DNA of 64,000 nucleotides from Nakamurella alba. GTDB lineage: Bacteria; Actinomycetota; Actinomycetes; Mycobacteriales; Nakamurellaceae. Positions 37,359-46,690 of the stretch are shown here, piece after piece. A program made the translations under genes and the position numbers. Within the stretch, counting starts at the first letter, position 1. Each line of letters begins with the position of its first letter. The notes beneath the pieces were generated by a model that did no database searches, had not been told where the DNA came from, and was given only the letters and a program-made list of their open reading frames with translations. The stretch spans positions 248,001 through 312,000 of the forward strand of contig NZ_WLYK01000008.1 of NCBI RefSeq assembly GCF_009707545.1, written 5' to 3'.

Positions 37359-38530
37359 TGTCGGACCTGCCCTTTCCTGCCGCGCCTCTGCACCCTTCGG
37401 CACGCAGCGGGGTCGCGCCGTTCCATGTGATGCGGGTGCTCGCGGCCGCCGCCCGGCGGCGGGAGAGCGGGCTGCCGGTCTTCGACCTGACCGCCGGCCA
37501 ACCCGCCACGCCGGCGCCCGCGCCGGTGCTGGCCGCGGCGCACCGGGCGCTGGACACCCACGTCCTCGGGTACACCGAGGCCACCGGGATCGCGCCGCTC
37601 CGTGAGGCGGTGGCCGGCCACTACGCCACCCGCTATGGCCTGACGGTCGACCCGGACCGGGTGGTCATCACCACCGGTTCTTCCGGCGGGTTCCTGCTGT
37701 CCTTCCTCACCGCCTTCGACGCCGGCGACCGGGTCGGGCTGGCCCGGCCCGGCTACCCGGCCTACCGGAACATCCTGCAGGCACTGGGATGTGAGGTGGT
37801 CGAGCTGGAGTGCGGCCCGGCCACGGGCTACCAGCCGACCCTGGACATGGTGCGGTCGGCGGATCTGGCCGGACTGGTGCTCGCCTCCCCGGCCAACCCG
37901 ACCGGCACCATGGTGCCGCCGGCCGAGCTCGCTGCGATCTCGGATCACTGCGGCCGCAACGGGATCCGGCTGATCTCGGACGAGATCTACCACGGCATCT
38001 GCTATTCCGGCGAGGCGGCCTCGTCCTGGGCCACCGACCGGTCGGGCATCGTGGTGAACTCGTTCTCCAAGTACTTCTCGATGACCGGCTGGCGGATCGG
38101 ATGGCTGCTGCTGCCGGACGACCTGGTCGACCCGCTGGACGCACTGGCCGGGAACATGTCGATCTGCCCGCCGGCGCCGTCCCAGTACGCGGCGGTGCAC
38201 GCGTTCGACGCCTACGAGGAGTGCGACGCGCACGTCGACCGCTACGCGGGCAACCGCGCGCTGCTGCTGGACGGGCTGCGTGCGCTGGGCATCACCGACC
38301 TGGCCCCGGCCGACGGGGCGTTCTACGTGTACGCCGACGTCGCGCACCTGACCGACGACTCCCAGGCCTGGACCCGACGGCTGCTGGACACCGCCGGGGT
38401 GGCGATGGCGCCGGGCATCGACTTCGACGTGGTCGAGGGGCACCACACGGTCCGGATGTCCTTCGCCGGCACCGGAGACACCATCGCGGCCGGGCTCGAC
38501 GCGCTCGACGGGTTCCTGCGTTCGTCCTGA
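37358..38530 (+). CDS. Class I/II PLP-dependent aminotransferase
   Basis: 390 residues from ATG 37358, coupled to purD by a one-base overlap. Fold type I features: TTGSSGGFLLSF before the PLP phosphate site, SPANPTGTMVP with the Asn that contacts PLP, ISDEIYHGICY with the PLP-contacting Asp and Tyr, NSFSKYFSMTGWRIGW with the Schiff-base Lys near residue 237, and a late VRMSFAG arginine. It is of the aspartate/aromatic aminotransferase (AspC/DapC-like) kind. The amino acid cannot be told; co-expression with purD does not define it. Confidence 0.92.
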   Translation: MSDLPFPAAPLHPSARSGVAPFHVMRVLAAAARRRESGLPVFDLTAGQPATPAPAPVLAAAHRALDTHVLGYTEATGIAPLREAVAGHYATRYGLTVDPDRVVITTGSSGGFLLSFLTAFDAGDRVGLARPGYPAYRNILQALGCEVVELECGPATGYQPTLDMVRSADLAGLVLASPANPTGTMVPPAELAAISDHCGRNGIRLISDEIYHGICYSGEAASSWATDRSGIVVNSFSKYFSMTGWRIGWLLLPDDLVDPLDALAGNMSICPPAPSQYAAVHAFDAYEECDAHVDRYAGNRALLLDGLRALGITDLAPADGAFYVYADVAHLTDDSQAWTRRLLDTAGVAMAPGIDFDVVEGHHTVRMSFAGTGDTIAAGLDALDGFLRSS

Positions 38531-38725
38531 CCTGCCCCGGGGAACGACGTCATCGGGGCGTTCGTTGGACCGGCAGCACAGCACGGCCGCCGATCCGCCC
38601 CCGGGGTGACCCCGAGTAGGAAATCAGGGTCGGCACCGGAGGTCCGGACGGCCCCCGACAGGCAATGTGGTGCACACGGACCCCGATGGTCCGCGGCAGG
38701 ACCCCAAGACAGCGGGAGTGGAGAG

Positions 38726-38914
38726 ATGGACAAGTTCCTCAAGGTCGTCGGCGTGATCGTGGTCGCCTGGATCGCACTCAGCCTCATCGGCTGGATCTTC
38801 GGCTTCATCGTCAAGGCGGTGTTCTGGATCGCGATCATCGCGGGTGCGGTGCTGCTCGTGTCGTGGATCGCCAACAAGGCGAAGTCCTCGTCCTCGGTGG
38901 GCTCGGGACGCTAG
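38726..38914 (+). CDS. Small membrane protein
   Basis: 62 residues from ATG 38726, with GGAGTGGAGAG upstream; the longer frame has no ribosome site. Two hydrophobic segments (about residues 5-28 and 32-50) with a short turn, then a Lys/Ser tail. No recognisable family. Its TAG stop shares the palindrome CTAG with the stop of the convergent HAD gene, so the two reading frames overlap by 4 nt. Confidence 0.7.
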   Translation: MDKFLKVVGVIVVAWIALSLIGWIFGFIVKAVFWIAIIAGAVLLVSWIANKAKSSSSVGSGR

Positions 38915-39540
38915 TCGCCCGGACCGAGCAGGCTCCGGAGTTCCGTCCGGGCCTGCTCCGCCGAGGTGAAGTGCACGGCGTGCATGCCGATCCGGCGTGC
39001 ACCCTCGACGTTGTCGGCCCGGTCGTCGACGAGCACCGTCTCGTCCGGCCGGGCCTGCAGTGTCTGCAGCAGCAGGCGGAAGATGTCCGCCGACGGCTTG
39101 ACCACCCCGTGGTCGCCGGAGAACACCAGGTGCCGGAACGCGGTCGACCAGGGCGCGGCCCGGACCAGCGTGCCCATCGAGGCCGGCGCGTTCGACAGCA
39201 CGGCCAGGTCCGCCCCGGATCGCGCCGCCAGTTCGACCAGCGCCATGGTGTCCGGGTCGATCTCGCTCCAGCCGAGGTCGTCGATCTCCACCAACCGGGC
39301 CAGGAGGTCTTCCGCCGGTACCGGGACGCCCGCGGTCGCGCACAGCTCGCCGAAGAAGAGTGCCGGATCCGAATGCCGGTCGTAGCCGGCCCGGCCGGCG
39401 AAGTAGAGCGGTTCGAAGACCGCCGCGTCGATCCCGCAGAGCTCCGCGAGCTCGGGGATCCGGGTGGTGCGCCGCAGCAGCACGTCCCCCAGGTCGAAGA
39501 CCACCCACCGCACGGCACCGGCCCGGCGCAGTTCGTCCAT
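38911..39540 (-). CDS. HAD-superfamily hydrolase (HAD-IA type)
   Basis: 209 residues from ATG 39540. HAD motif I is WVVFDLGDVLL (nucleophile Asp near residue 15), motif II is AVLSNAP, motif III has the Lys in VVKPSADIF, and motif IV is VLVDDRADNVEGA. The small helical cap lies between motifs I and II. It would dephosphorylate a small molecule; relatives of YihX type act on sugar phosphates. CAGACT stands 7 nt upstream of the ATG and may be a leaderless promoter. Confidence 0.88.
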   Translation of the reverse strand: MDELRRAGAVRWVVFDLGDVLLRRTTRIPELAELCGIDAAVFEPLYFAGRAGYDRHSDPALFFGELCATAGVPVPAEDLLARLVEIDDLGWSEIDPDTMALVELAARSGADLAVLSNAPASMGTLVRAAPWSTAFRHLVFSGDHGVVKPSADIFRLLLQTLQARPDETVLVDDRADNVEGARRIGMHAVHFTSAEQARTELRSLLGPGD

Positions 39541-39610
39541 GGGGACGAGTCTGCACCGGGCCGGTGGGGGTGATCGCGCCGGTCGGGTCGGCGCGATCAG
39601 CTGGTGGGGA

Positions 39611-40555
39611 TCACTCGGTGGTGTCCGTGCTGGTGACCTCGCTGGTGGTGGTGCCGTCCGGGGTGGGCAGGGCGCTCTCGGTGGTGCCCTCCGGGGTGGG
39701 CAGGGCGCTGGAGGTGGAGGTGGAGGTCGACGGCTGGGTGTACTCGGCGCCGCCCGGGGCGAACGGCGGGGTGCTCTGCTTCGTGTACTCGCCGGTGCGG
39801 GTGATGGTCAGCGTGGCCGGCTCGCCCTCGCCGCCGACGGTGGTCAGCGTGTACGTCTGCTCGCCGTACTCGGCGTAGCAGCCGTTGGCCGGGATCTCGA
39901 TCGTGCCGTGCCAGTCGTAGGTGCCGTAGGAACCGACGATGCCCGGGTTGTCGATGGACAGCGCCATCGCGTCCGCGTTCGCCACCTCGTAGGTGAGGAA
40001 CGCGCTGTACTCCGTCGCGCCCTCCGGGATGCTGCAGGTGATCTCGGCCGACACGATCTCCGGCGCCGGGGTGTGGTGCCAGCTGCTGGTCTCGGTGCTG
40101 GTCTCGGTGCTGTGCGACTCCGAGGTGCTGGTCCAGGTCTCGGTGGAATCGGTCTCAGCGGACTCGGAAGTGGTGGTGACCTCGCCGACGCCGGATTCCT
40201 CGGTGACCGTGGAGGTCTCGCCCGCGCCGCCGCCCATTCCGTCACCCGGCCCGGACCCGTCCTGGTTCCCGCCGCCGGTGCCCTGGCCGCTGCCGGACCC
40301 GTGCCCGCCGGCCGGCTGAGCCTTCGTGGTGTTCGGTGCGGTGGTGTTCGGCGCGGTGGTCGAGGCTGCGCCGCCGGCGGAAATGGCGCTGGCCGTCGCC
40401 GAGGGACCGCCGGAGACCTGCACCCCCGCAGCCACCTTCGCCACCGAGGAGGCGACAGCATCTGCGGTACCGGCGATCCCGGGGTTGCAGGCGGAGAGCG
40501 TCAGCACGGCGAAGGAGCCGAGCAGCAGAGCGGAGGCAGTGGTGCGGACCTTCAT
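39611..40555 (-). CDS. Ser/Thr-rich secreted lipoprotein
   Basis: 314 residues from ATG 40555. The lipobox LTLSAC at residues 18-23 marks a lipoprotein. Residues 40-165 are low-complexity Gly/Ser/Thr. A compact domain (about 170-250: EITCSIPEGATEYSAFLTYE, ANGCYAEYGEQTYTL) has two cysteines and looks like an Ig-like beta sandwich. The end has a duplicated block, SALPTPEGTTE and SALPTPDGTTT. It lies just downstream of the fasciclin gene on the same strand but is separated by a terminator hairpin. Function unknown. Confidence 0.8.
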   Translation of the reverse strand: MKVRTTASALLLGSFAVLTLSACNPGIAGTADAVASSVAKVAAGVQVSGGPSATASAISAGGAASTTAPNTTAPNTTKAQPAGGHGSGSGQGTGGGNQDGSGPGDGMGGGAGETSTVTEESGVGEVTTTSESAETDSTETWTSTSESHSTETSTETSSWHHTPAPEIVSAEITCSIPEGATEYSAFLTYEVANADAMALSIDNPGIVGSYGTYDWHGTIEIPANGCYAEYGEQTYTLTTVGGEGEPATLTITRTGEYTKQSTPPFAPGGAEYTQPSTSTSTSSALPTPEGTTESALPTPDGTTTSEVTSTDTTE

Positions 40556-40703
40556 GGCGTTCTCCTGGGCTTGTCCGTCCGGCCGGCGGGATCCCGCGGC
40601 CTGGCTTCGTACCCCTTCAGACGCCTGTGTGGTGCCGGAGTTGATCGCCCGTCGAAAAAGTTCTGCCGGAACTGTCCGGAATCCGTCCGGGCGCCGAACG
40701 CGG

Positions 40704-40740
40704 CAACGCCCGCCCCGGCAGGAATCCGGGGCGGGCGTTG
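40704..40740. terminator. 15-bp terminator hairpin after the fasciclin gene
   Basis: CAACGCCCGCCCCGG (40704-40718) pairs perfectly with 40726-40740 around a 7-nt loop. It lies 51 nt beyond the fasciclin gene stop on the minus strand. No T-run. Confidence 0.8.
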
Positions 40741-40790
40741 CTGTGGTGCTGTGCAGCTGGTGCTGGTACTGCTCTGGTGCAGGGCTCCGA

Positions 40791-41528
40791 TCAGGAGGCC
40801 GGCGGCATCAGGACGGTGTCGATCAGGTAGACCGTGGCGTTCTTGGTGGAGACGCCACCGCAGATCACCGAGGCGTCGTTGACCTTGAGCGAGTCACCGG
40901 AGCCGGTCACGGTCACCGTGCCGCCCTCGACGGTCTTGTGCTCGCCGACGACCTGCGACGGATCGAGACGACCCGGGACGACGTGGTAGGTCAGGATCTT
41001 GGAGAGCAGCGCGTCATCGGTCTTCAGCTTGTCGATGGTGGCGGCGTCGATCTTGCCGAAGGCGTCGTCCACCGGGGCGAAGACGGTGAACTCGGCGCTG
41101 TTCAGGGTGCTGACCAGGTCGACCTTCGGGTTCAGCTTGCCGGAGACGGCGGCCACCAGGGTGGTCAGCAGCGGGTTGTTGGAGGCCGCGGTGGCCACCG
41201 GGTCCTGGGCCATGCCCTCGACCGAGCCGGCGCCGGTCGGGACCGCGGCGGCGTAGTCGGCACAGCCGGGTCCGACGAGCGAAGCGCCCTCCATGGCCGA
41301 GCTGCCCATGCTGGAGCTGCCCATGTCCGAGGTCATCGGCTCGGAGGACATGTCGGAGGTCATCGGCTCGGAGGACATCTCCGACGTCATCTCAGAGGTC
41401 ATCGCCGAGGTGGTGGCGGGCGCCATGGTGGTGCTGCTCGCACCGGTGCCGGAGTCGGAGCCGCAGGCGGCGAGGGTCAGGGTCAGGGCACCCGCGGCGG
41501 CGAATGCGGCCAGTCGCTTGAGCAACAT
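40791..41528 (-). CDS. Fasciclin (FAS1) domain lipoprotein, MPT70/MPT83-like
   Basis: 245 residues from ATG 41528; ATG 41531 just before it is closer to the AAGGAG site. The lipobox LTLAAC near residue 22 anchors it. Residues 30-75 contain Met/Ser/Thr repeats coded by two near-identical 27-nt units (41323-41349, 41350-41376) and a decayed third. The FAS1 domain (about 100-245) shows [11 protein letters not shown], the YHVVPGRL motif and a closing [11 protein letters not shown]. In mycobacteria MPT70 and MPT83 are SigK targets; here a SigK-like promoter lies 146 nt upstream. Probably an adhesive or structural envelope protein. Confidence 0.92.
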   Translation of the reverse strand: MLLKRLAAFAAAGALTLTLAACGSDSGTGASSTTMAPATTSAMTSEMTSEMSSEPMTSDMSSEPMTSDMGSSSMGSSAMEGASLVGPGCADYAAAVPTGAGSVEGMAQDPVATAASNNPLLTTLVAAVSGKLNPKVDLVSTLNSAEFTVFAPVDDAFGKIDAATIDKLKTDDALLSKILTYHVVPGRLDPSQVVGEHKTVEGGTVTVTGSGDSLKVNDASVICGGVSTKNATVYLIDTVLMPPAS

Positions 41529-41673
41529 CATTTCTCCTTGAGGACGATCACGAGGGGATCGAGACGACGGACAGAGCCTGCAGGATGCGGACTCTCGTTC
41601 CGGAGGAACTTCCTGGTCAAGCAACTCGAACGAGATGCGCTGTCTTTCAGGCTCTCTCGCTGCTCTATCTGGT

Positions 41674-41700
41674 ATTCGGTGGTGAAGCGCGGCCGGATGG
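41674..41700 (-). promoter_or_regulatory. SigK-type promoter of the fasciclin gene
   Basis: On the minus strand: CCATCC (41700-41695), 15 nt, CCGAAT (41679-41674). These are the -35 and -10 elements reported for mycobacterial SigK. The same elements with the same 15-nt spacing occur upstream of sigK itself. The implied leader is about 140 nt. Confidence 0.75.
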
Positions 41701-41730
41701 GTCGGGATCGGAAGAATTCCCGACGCTCGG

Positions 41731-43410
41731 TCACGATACGGTCACGCTGCGGGAGTCGTACCCGGTGGAGCCACCCGGGAACGGCGGGGTCTGGTCCTCG
41801 ATCTGGACCGCACCGGTGCCGTCGGTGGTGCGGCAGCGCACGGTGTGCAGGCCGTCGGTGGCCTTCCAACCGAACTTCCACTGCCGCCAGGTGTCCTTGG
41901 ACAGCGGCTCGGAGAGCTCGGCCTGCTGCCAGTCGCCGCCGTCGATCTGCACCTCGACGGAGGCGATCCCGCGCTGCTGTGCCCAGGCCACGCCGGCGAA
42001 GGTGACCTCCTGACCCACGCTGTACTGCGCGAAACCCTTCGGCACGTCGATCCGTGACGACGTCTTGATCTCCGCCTGCGCGTCCCAGCCGCGCTCGGTC
42101 CAGTAGGCGACCTCGTCGGCGAACTTCGAGACCTTCATGTCCACCAGCCATTTTGTGGCCGAGACATAGCCGTACAGGCCCGGGACGACCATCCGCACCG
42201 GGAACCCGTGCGCCTGGGGGAGCACCTCGCCGTTCATCGCCACCGCGAACATCGCGTCGCGGCCGTCCGTGAGGGCGTCGAGCGGGGCGGTCAGCGTGAA
42301 GCCGTCGACGCTGGTGCACAGCACGCAGTCGGCGCCCTCCTGCACCTTCGCCTCGGCCAGGATCTGATCGATCCGGGCGCCGATCCAGGTCGCGGTACCG
42401 ACCAGGTCGCCGCCGACCTCGTTCGACACGCAGGTCAGGGTGATGGTCCGCTCGATCTGTTCGCGGTCCAGCAGGTCGTCGTAGTTCATGGAGATCTCGT
42501 TGCCGACCAGGCCGTGGATCTTGAGATTCCAGTCCTGCGCGGTGAGACTCGGCAGCACGAATGCGGTGTCGACGCGGTAGAAGCCGGCGTTGTCGGTGAT
42601 GAACGACGGCTGGTCCGGCACGTCGAGGCTGATGCCCGACGGGATCTGCTGGACATCGGTCGGTACCGGTGCTTTCAGTCCGGCCCGGCTCGCGGCGACA
42701 TCGGCCGCCGACGGCAGGAACCTGGCGATCGCACCGCCGGCCACGGCGGCCACGGCGACCAGTCCGGCCACCTTGAAGAACCGCCGGCGGTCCGGCGCGA
42801 AACCCGTAGGTGCGGGGACGGTGTCGGCATCGTCGGCCTTGCTGCGCCGCTCCGGCATCTCGACCGGTGCGGCGAGGGGAGGTGCGGCGGGTGCGGTGGT
42901 CACTGAGGTGCGCCGGAACAGCAGCCCCAGCACCGCGACACCGGCGGCCCCGCCGATGATCGACGGCACCCCGTCCAGCGGCCCGACCGTGCTGGGCCGG
43001 GTGTACACGGCGAGCAGCACCACGGCGATCAGCACCGTCAGCACGATCGCGGCCACCCGGGGCGCCTTGCGCGCCACCAGTCCGACGACGACGGCGAGCA
43101 GCACCAGGGTCAATGCCATGCCGCCACGCAGGGCGTCCTTGTCGTGCTGGCCGAAGGTCCGGATGGCGAACTCCTTCAGCCATTCCGGGGTGAGCTGGAT
43201 GAACGCGGCGCCCAGTGCCTGCAGCGGGGAGGCGGCCTGGTTCAGGATGCCGATCCAGAGGCCAAGTGCAGCAACGAGTTCCGCGACGGCCAGGGCTGCG
43301 CCGACGATCACCAGGCCGGCGCCGGCGGAGGCCCAGAAGCCGGGTGCCCAGACTGGGCGCCGGTCGGGGTCGCCCGCCGTGTCGGTCGGTGGTGTGTCGG
43401 TCGCGGTCAT
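41731..43410 (-). CDS. Membrane-anchored molybdopterin oxidoreductase (sulfite-oxidase type), copy 1
   Basis: 559 residues from ATG 43410. Four membrane helices (within residues 20-165) are followed by a twin-arginine segment, [20 protein letters not shown] (near 195-215), which forms a fifth helix. Then comes a sulfite-oxidase-fold domain with the molybdenum-ligating Cys in [11 protein letters not shown] (near 325), [15 protein letters not shown] and KTSSRIDVP, and a C-terminal Ig-like dimerisation domain ending DSRSVTVS. The order four helices plus Tat helix matches the dual Sec/Tat proteins of Streptomyces such as SCO3746. The active site would face outwards. Substrate unknown. Close paralogue of the next gene. 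Confidence 0.92.
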   Translation of the reverse strand: MTATDTPPTDTAGDPDRRPVWAPGFWASAGAGLVIVGAALAVAELVAALGLWIGILNQAASPLQALGAAFIQLTPEWLKEFAIRTFGQHDKDALRGGMALTLVLLAVVVGLVARKAPRVAAIVLTVLIAVVLLAVYTRPSTVGPLDGVPSIIGGAAGVAVLGLLFRRTSVTTAPAAPPLAAPVEMPERRSKADDADTVPAPTGFAPDRRRFFKVAGLVAVAAVAGGAIARFLPSAADVAASRAGLKAPVPTDVQQIPSGISLDVPDQPSFITDNAGFYRVDTAFVLPSLTAQDWNLKIHGLVGNEISMNYDDLLDREQIERTITLTCVSNEVGGDLVGTATWIGARIDQILAEAKVQEGADCVLCTSVDGFTLTAPLDALTDGRDAMFAVAMNGEVLPQAHGFPVRMVVPGLYGYVSATKWLVDMKVSKFADEVAYWTERGWDAQAEIKTSSRIDVPKGFAQYSVGQEVTFAGVAWAQQRGIASVEVQIDGGDWQQAELSEPLSKDTWRQWKFGWKATDGLHTVRCRTTDGTGAVQIEDQTPPFPGGSTGYDSRSVTVS

Positions 43411-43454
43411 GCCCGGCGTTCGCCGCCGAGCACCGTCCGGCTTGGTCTGCCGCC

Positions 43455-45059
43455 TCAGACCACCGTGACGGTGCGGCTGTCCAGCCCGGTCGCACCGTCC
43501 GGGACGACGTCGGCCACCGCATCCGTCTGCACCGCGCCGGTGGCGTCGACCGCCCGGACCCGGAGCACGTGCTGCCCCTTGCCGGTGGCGGTCCAGGTGT
43601 GCGACCACTGCCGCCAGGTGTCCACCGACAGCGTCTCGCCGAGATCGGCGTCCTCCCAGGCGCCGTCGTCGATCTGCACCTGGACGCCGGTGATGCCGGT
43701 GTGCTGCGCCCAGGCGACGCCGGCCAGCACCACCTGGTGTCCTTCGTCGTACTGGACGGTGCCGGCCCGTGGCACGTCGAACCGGGACGACGTCTTGATC
43801 GGCCCGTGATCCGACCAGCCCCGGACCGTCCAGTAGGCCGCCACATCGGCGAACCGGGTGACCTCCAGGTCGACCACCCATTTCGTCGCGGAGACGTAGC
43901 CGTAGAGGCCGGGCACCACCATGCGGACCGGGAAACCGTGCTCGACGGGCAGGATCTCGCCGTTCATCGCGACTGCCAGCAGCGCGTCCCGGCCGTCGGT
44001 CAGCGCCTCCAGCGGCGTCGAGGAGGTGAACCCGTCCGTGCTGGTGCAGAGCACGCAGTCGGCGCCTTCCTGCGGGCCGGCCTCGGCGAGCAGGTCCTGC
44101 AACCGGGCGCCGATCCAGGTGGCGTTGCCGATCAGCGATCCGCCGACCTCGTTGGACACGCAGGTCAGCGTGATCGTCCGCTGCACCTGCGGGCGGTTGA
44201 CGAGATCGCCGTATCCGATGGTGATCTCGTTGTCGACCAGGCCGTGCACCCGGAGCAGCCAGTCCTCGGCGCGGAGCAGCGGCGGCGCGAGGACCGTGTC
44301 GATCCGGTAGAAGTCGTCGTTCGGCGTGATGTACGGGGACAGGCCGTTCTCGTGCAGACCGAAGTTCGCCGTGACCTTCTGCACGTCGCCCGGCACCGGC
44401 ACGATCGCGGCGGCACGGCTGGCCTGCACCTCGGCGGCACTCGGCACCAACCGGGACAGCACGCCGGTCACCACTGCGACGGCCGCGCCCATTCCGGCCA
44501 CCCGCAGGAAGTTCCGCCGGTCGATCGTGGTCGTGGTGGGCAGGGCGGCCGGTTCGTGCACCACCTGCCGGCGGAAGGCGCGGACCAGCACCGACAACCC
44601 GGCCGCGGCGCCGACCAGCAGTGGCAGCAGGTCGGTCCAGGACGACCCGTGCCGGAGCAGCACGGCGACACCGGTGATCACCACCAGCACGCCCGCCGCG
44701 GCCAGCGCCAGGCGCGGGCTGCGCCGTGCGAGCACGCCGACCAGCCCGGCGGCGATCAGCACGGTGATCGCCATGCCGATGCGCAGCACGGTCTTGTCGG
44801 CGGTACCGAAGGTGGTGATGGCGAAACGCTCCAGCCACAACGGCGTCAGCCGGATGAAGCCGGCGCCGAGGGCGCCGAGCGGTGAGGATGTGTCGGACAG
44901 CACGTCCGTCCAGGCGCCGACGGCGGCCAGCAGCTCGGCGATGCCGAAGGTGAGTCCGACGGCGACGATCCCGACGAGCGCCGCGGCCCACCGGGTGGGC
45001 AGCCACGGGGTCTGCGGGGTCTCCGCCGCAGGTCGAGGGGGTGTTGTGGTGCTGGTCAT
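43455..45059 (-). CDS. Membrane-anchored molybdopterin oxidoreductase (sulfite-oxidase type), copy 2
   Basis: 534 residues from ATG 45059. It has the same plan as its neighbour: four helices (about residues 20-150), a twin-arginine segment DRRNFLRVAGMGAAVAV (near 167-183), the molybdenum Cys in [35 protein letters not shown], and the closing DSRTVTVV. The two proteins are collinear and clearly duplicated in tandem, 44 nt apart. The gene is divergent from sigK, so the 228-nt space between them may carry promoters both ways. Only the sigK side shows a clear SigK motif. Redox role outside the membrane is inferred from the family. Confidence 0.92.
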   Translation of the reverse strand: MTSTTTPPRPAAETPQTPWLPTRWAAALVGIVAVGLTFGIAELLAAVGAWTDVLSDTSSPLGALGAGFIRLTPLWLERFAITTFGTADKTVLRIGMAITVLIAAGLVGVLARRSPRLALAAAGVLVVITGVAVLLRHGSSWTDLLPLLVGAAAGLSVLVRAFRRQVVHEPAALPTTTTIDRRNFLRVAGMGAAVAVVTGVLSRLVPSAAEVQASRAAAIVPVPGDVQKVTANFGLHENGLSPYITPNDDFYRIDTVLAPPLLRAEDWLLRVHGLVDNEITIGYGDLVNRPQVQRTITLTCVSNEVGGSLIGNATWIGARLQDLLAEAGPQEGADCVLCTSTDGFTSSTPLEALTDGRDALLAVAMNGEILPVEHGFPVRMVVPGLYGYVSATKWVVDLEVTRFADVAAYWTVRGWSDHGPIKTSSRFDVPRAGTVQYDEGHQVVLAGVAWAQHTGITGVQVQIDDGAWEDADLGETLSVDTWRQWSHTWTATGKGQHVLRVRAVDATGAVQTDAVADVVPDGATGLDSRTVTVV

Positions 45060-45210
45060 CGTCGCGCTGGTCCTGTTCCGCCACCGGTCGGGTACGGGTC
45101 CATGGTGCACCCGGTGCGGATCACCCGGACGCCGTGTGCACACGGCGTGTCCGGGTGATCGCTGTCCGACGCGAGATCCTCTACACCGGTACGCTCTGAC
45201 CGGCGTGAAC

Positions 45211-45237
45211 CCATCCGCCGGGCATCCCGCACCGAAG
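45211..45237 (+). promoter_or_regulatory. SigK-type autoregulatory promoter of sigK
   Basis: CCATCC (45211-45216), 15 nt, CCGAAG (45232-45237), 50 nt before the sigK ATG. The -35 is identical to that of the fasciclin promoter, and the -10 differs only in its last base. It fits sigma-factor autoregulation. Confidence 0.7.
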
Positions 45238-45287
45238 CAGAGATGACAGCGTCAGGGCTCGGGTCCGGACGCGCGAAAGGAACTCAG

Positions 45288-45914
45288 ATGCCAGCAGCAG
45301 GACAGCCGGATCGGCCGCTGCGCGCCGTGCCGACGGGCCCCGATGCCTTGGGGGCCGCGGAGTCCGGTGCGCCGACGGCCGAGGTGCTGCTGGTGCGCGT
45401 TGCGCGTGGCGACGAGAAGGCCTTCGAGTCGTTGTACGACCTGTTCTCGGCCAGGGTCTTCGGACTGGCCCGCAGAGTGGTCCGTGATCCCAGTCAGGCG
45501 GAGGAGGTGGCGCAGGAGGTGTTTCTCGAGATCTGGCGTCGGGCCAGCCGTTTCGACCCCACCCGGGGATCTGCCACCTCGTGGATCATGACGCTCACCC
45601 ACGGCCGCTCGGTGGACCGGGTCCGCTCGGCGCAGGCGTCCGTGGACCGGGAGCTGAGGGCCGCCGCCTCGGGGACCGAGCGGGACGTCGACACCGTGGT
45701 GGAGGCCGTCGAGAACTCGATGGAGCGCCGTGCGGTGCAACGGTGCCTGGGCACGCTGACCGATCTGCAGCGGGAGTCCGTCACGCTGGCGTACTACAGC
45801 GGCTACACCTACCGCGAGGTCGCGGAACTGCTGTCGGCTCCGTTGCCGACGGTCAAAACACGTCTGCGGGACGGGCTCATCCGTCTGCGCGATTGTCTGG
45901 GAGTGGGAGCATGA
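45288..45914 (+). CDS. sigK: ECF sigma factor SigK
   Basis: 208 residues from ATG 45288, with GAAAGGA upstream. Region 2 covers about residues 35-105 (DEKAFESLYDLFSARVFGLA, QAEEVAQEVFLEIWRRASRF, TSWIMTLTHGRSVDRVRS). Region 4 covers about 145-200 (LTDLQRESVTLAYYSGYTY, REVAELLSAPLPTVKTRLRDG). It is named SigK because the next gene is an RskA-type anti-sigma factor, a fasciclin lipoprotein gene stands nearby, and two promoters of SigK type are present. Its stop overlaps the next ATG (ATGA). Release by proteolysis of RskA is known in mycobacteria and inferred here. Confidence 0.92.
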   Translation: MPAAGQPDRPLRAVPTGPDALGAAESGAPTAEVLLVRVARGDEKAFESLYDLFSARVFGLARRVVRDPSQAEEVAQEVFLEIWRRASRFDPTRGSATSWIMTLTHGRSVDRVRSAQASVDRELRAAASGTERDVDTVVEAVENSMERRAVQRCLGTLTDLQRESVTLAYYSGYTYREVAELLSAPLPTVKTRLRDGLIRLRDCLGVGA

Positions 45915-46687
45915 CTGCCGCCGATGTCCACCTGAACACCGGGGCGATGGCCGTGCACGCCCTGCCCCCGGACGAGACCATCGAGTTCGCCACGCATCTC
46001 GAGGACTGCCCGGTCTGCGCCGCGGAGATGCTCGGCTTCGGCGAGGCCACCGCGATGCTCGGTGCCGCCGTGGCCGTGACACCGCCGGCGTCCTTGCGGG
46101 AGAACGTGCTGAATATGATCCGCACGATCCCGCAGCTGCCGCCGCTGCTGCCCACCGAGCCGGTTGCTCCTGCCGAGCCGGCGCCGGCCGCTGCGGAGCA
46201 GCCGGTGCGTACCGGACCGCGGCACGCCCGGGAAGCGGCACAGAAGCGCTGGTTCCGCCGCACCTCCGCGTTCATCGCGGCGGCAGCGGTCGTCGCCGCG
46301 CTGGCCATCGGCACGATCGTGATCGTCAACCGGAACAGCGCCCCTCCCACTGCCGCCGAGTGTGTGGCCGAGGCGACCGACACCCGGGTGATCCCTGTGT
46401 CGGCGGGCACGAACGCAGTGGCCCGGTACTCGGCGTCCTGCTCGGCCGCGACCGTCGATCCCACCTCACTGCCGGCGCTGCCGACCGGGCAGGTCTACCA
46501 GCTGTGGGTGCTGCGCGGCGCCGCGGCACGGTCGGTGGGCGTCATGACGCAGCCCACCGGCGCGACCGAGCCGCTCACCGCCACCGTCGGTGCGGGGGAC
46601 ACGAACCTCGGCATCTCCGTCGAGCCGGGCCCGCAGGGTTCCCAGCAGCCGACAGAGGGCTCCGTGATCTGGGTGGCCGACCTGTAA
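45911..46687 (+). CDS. rskA: RskA-type transmembrane anti-sigma-K factor
   Basis: 258 residues, ATG overlapping the sigK stop. The cytoplasmic N-terminus has the zinc anti-sigma motif HLEDCPVCAAE (HxxxCxxC, near residues 29-36), followed by an alanine/proline-rich linker. One membrane helix covers about residues 116-138. The extracellular domain (about 145-258) is the anti-sigma-K C-terminal domain, with VYQLWVLRG and LGISVEPGPQGSQQPT near its end. It would hold SigK at the membrane until cut by Rip1-type regulated proteolysis. It converges on a lipoprotein gene with only 3 nt between stops. Confidence 0.94.
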   Translation: MTAADVHLNTGAMAVHALPPDETIEFATHLEDCPVCAAEMLGFGEATAMLGAAVAVTPPASLRENVLNMIRTIPQLPPLLPTEPVAPAEPAPAAAEQPVRTGPRHAREAAQKRWFRRTSAFIAAAAVVAALAIGTIVIVNRNSAPPTAAECVAEATDTRVIPVSAGTNAVARYSASCSAATVDPTSLPALPTGQVYQLWVLRGAAARSVGVMTQPTGATEPLTATVGAGDTNLGISVEPGPQGSQQPTEGSVIWVADL

Positions 46688-46690
46688 CGG

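Noticed and set aside
41731..45084. A single 1117-residue open frame covering both molybdopterin oxidoreductases
   Set aside because: The upstream half is a different frame of the second oxidoreductase gene with no protein-like pattern; the real gene starts at ATG 43410.
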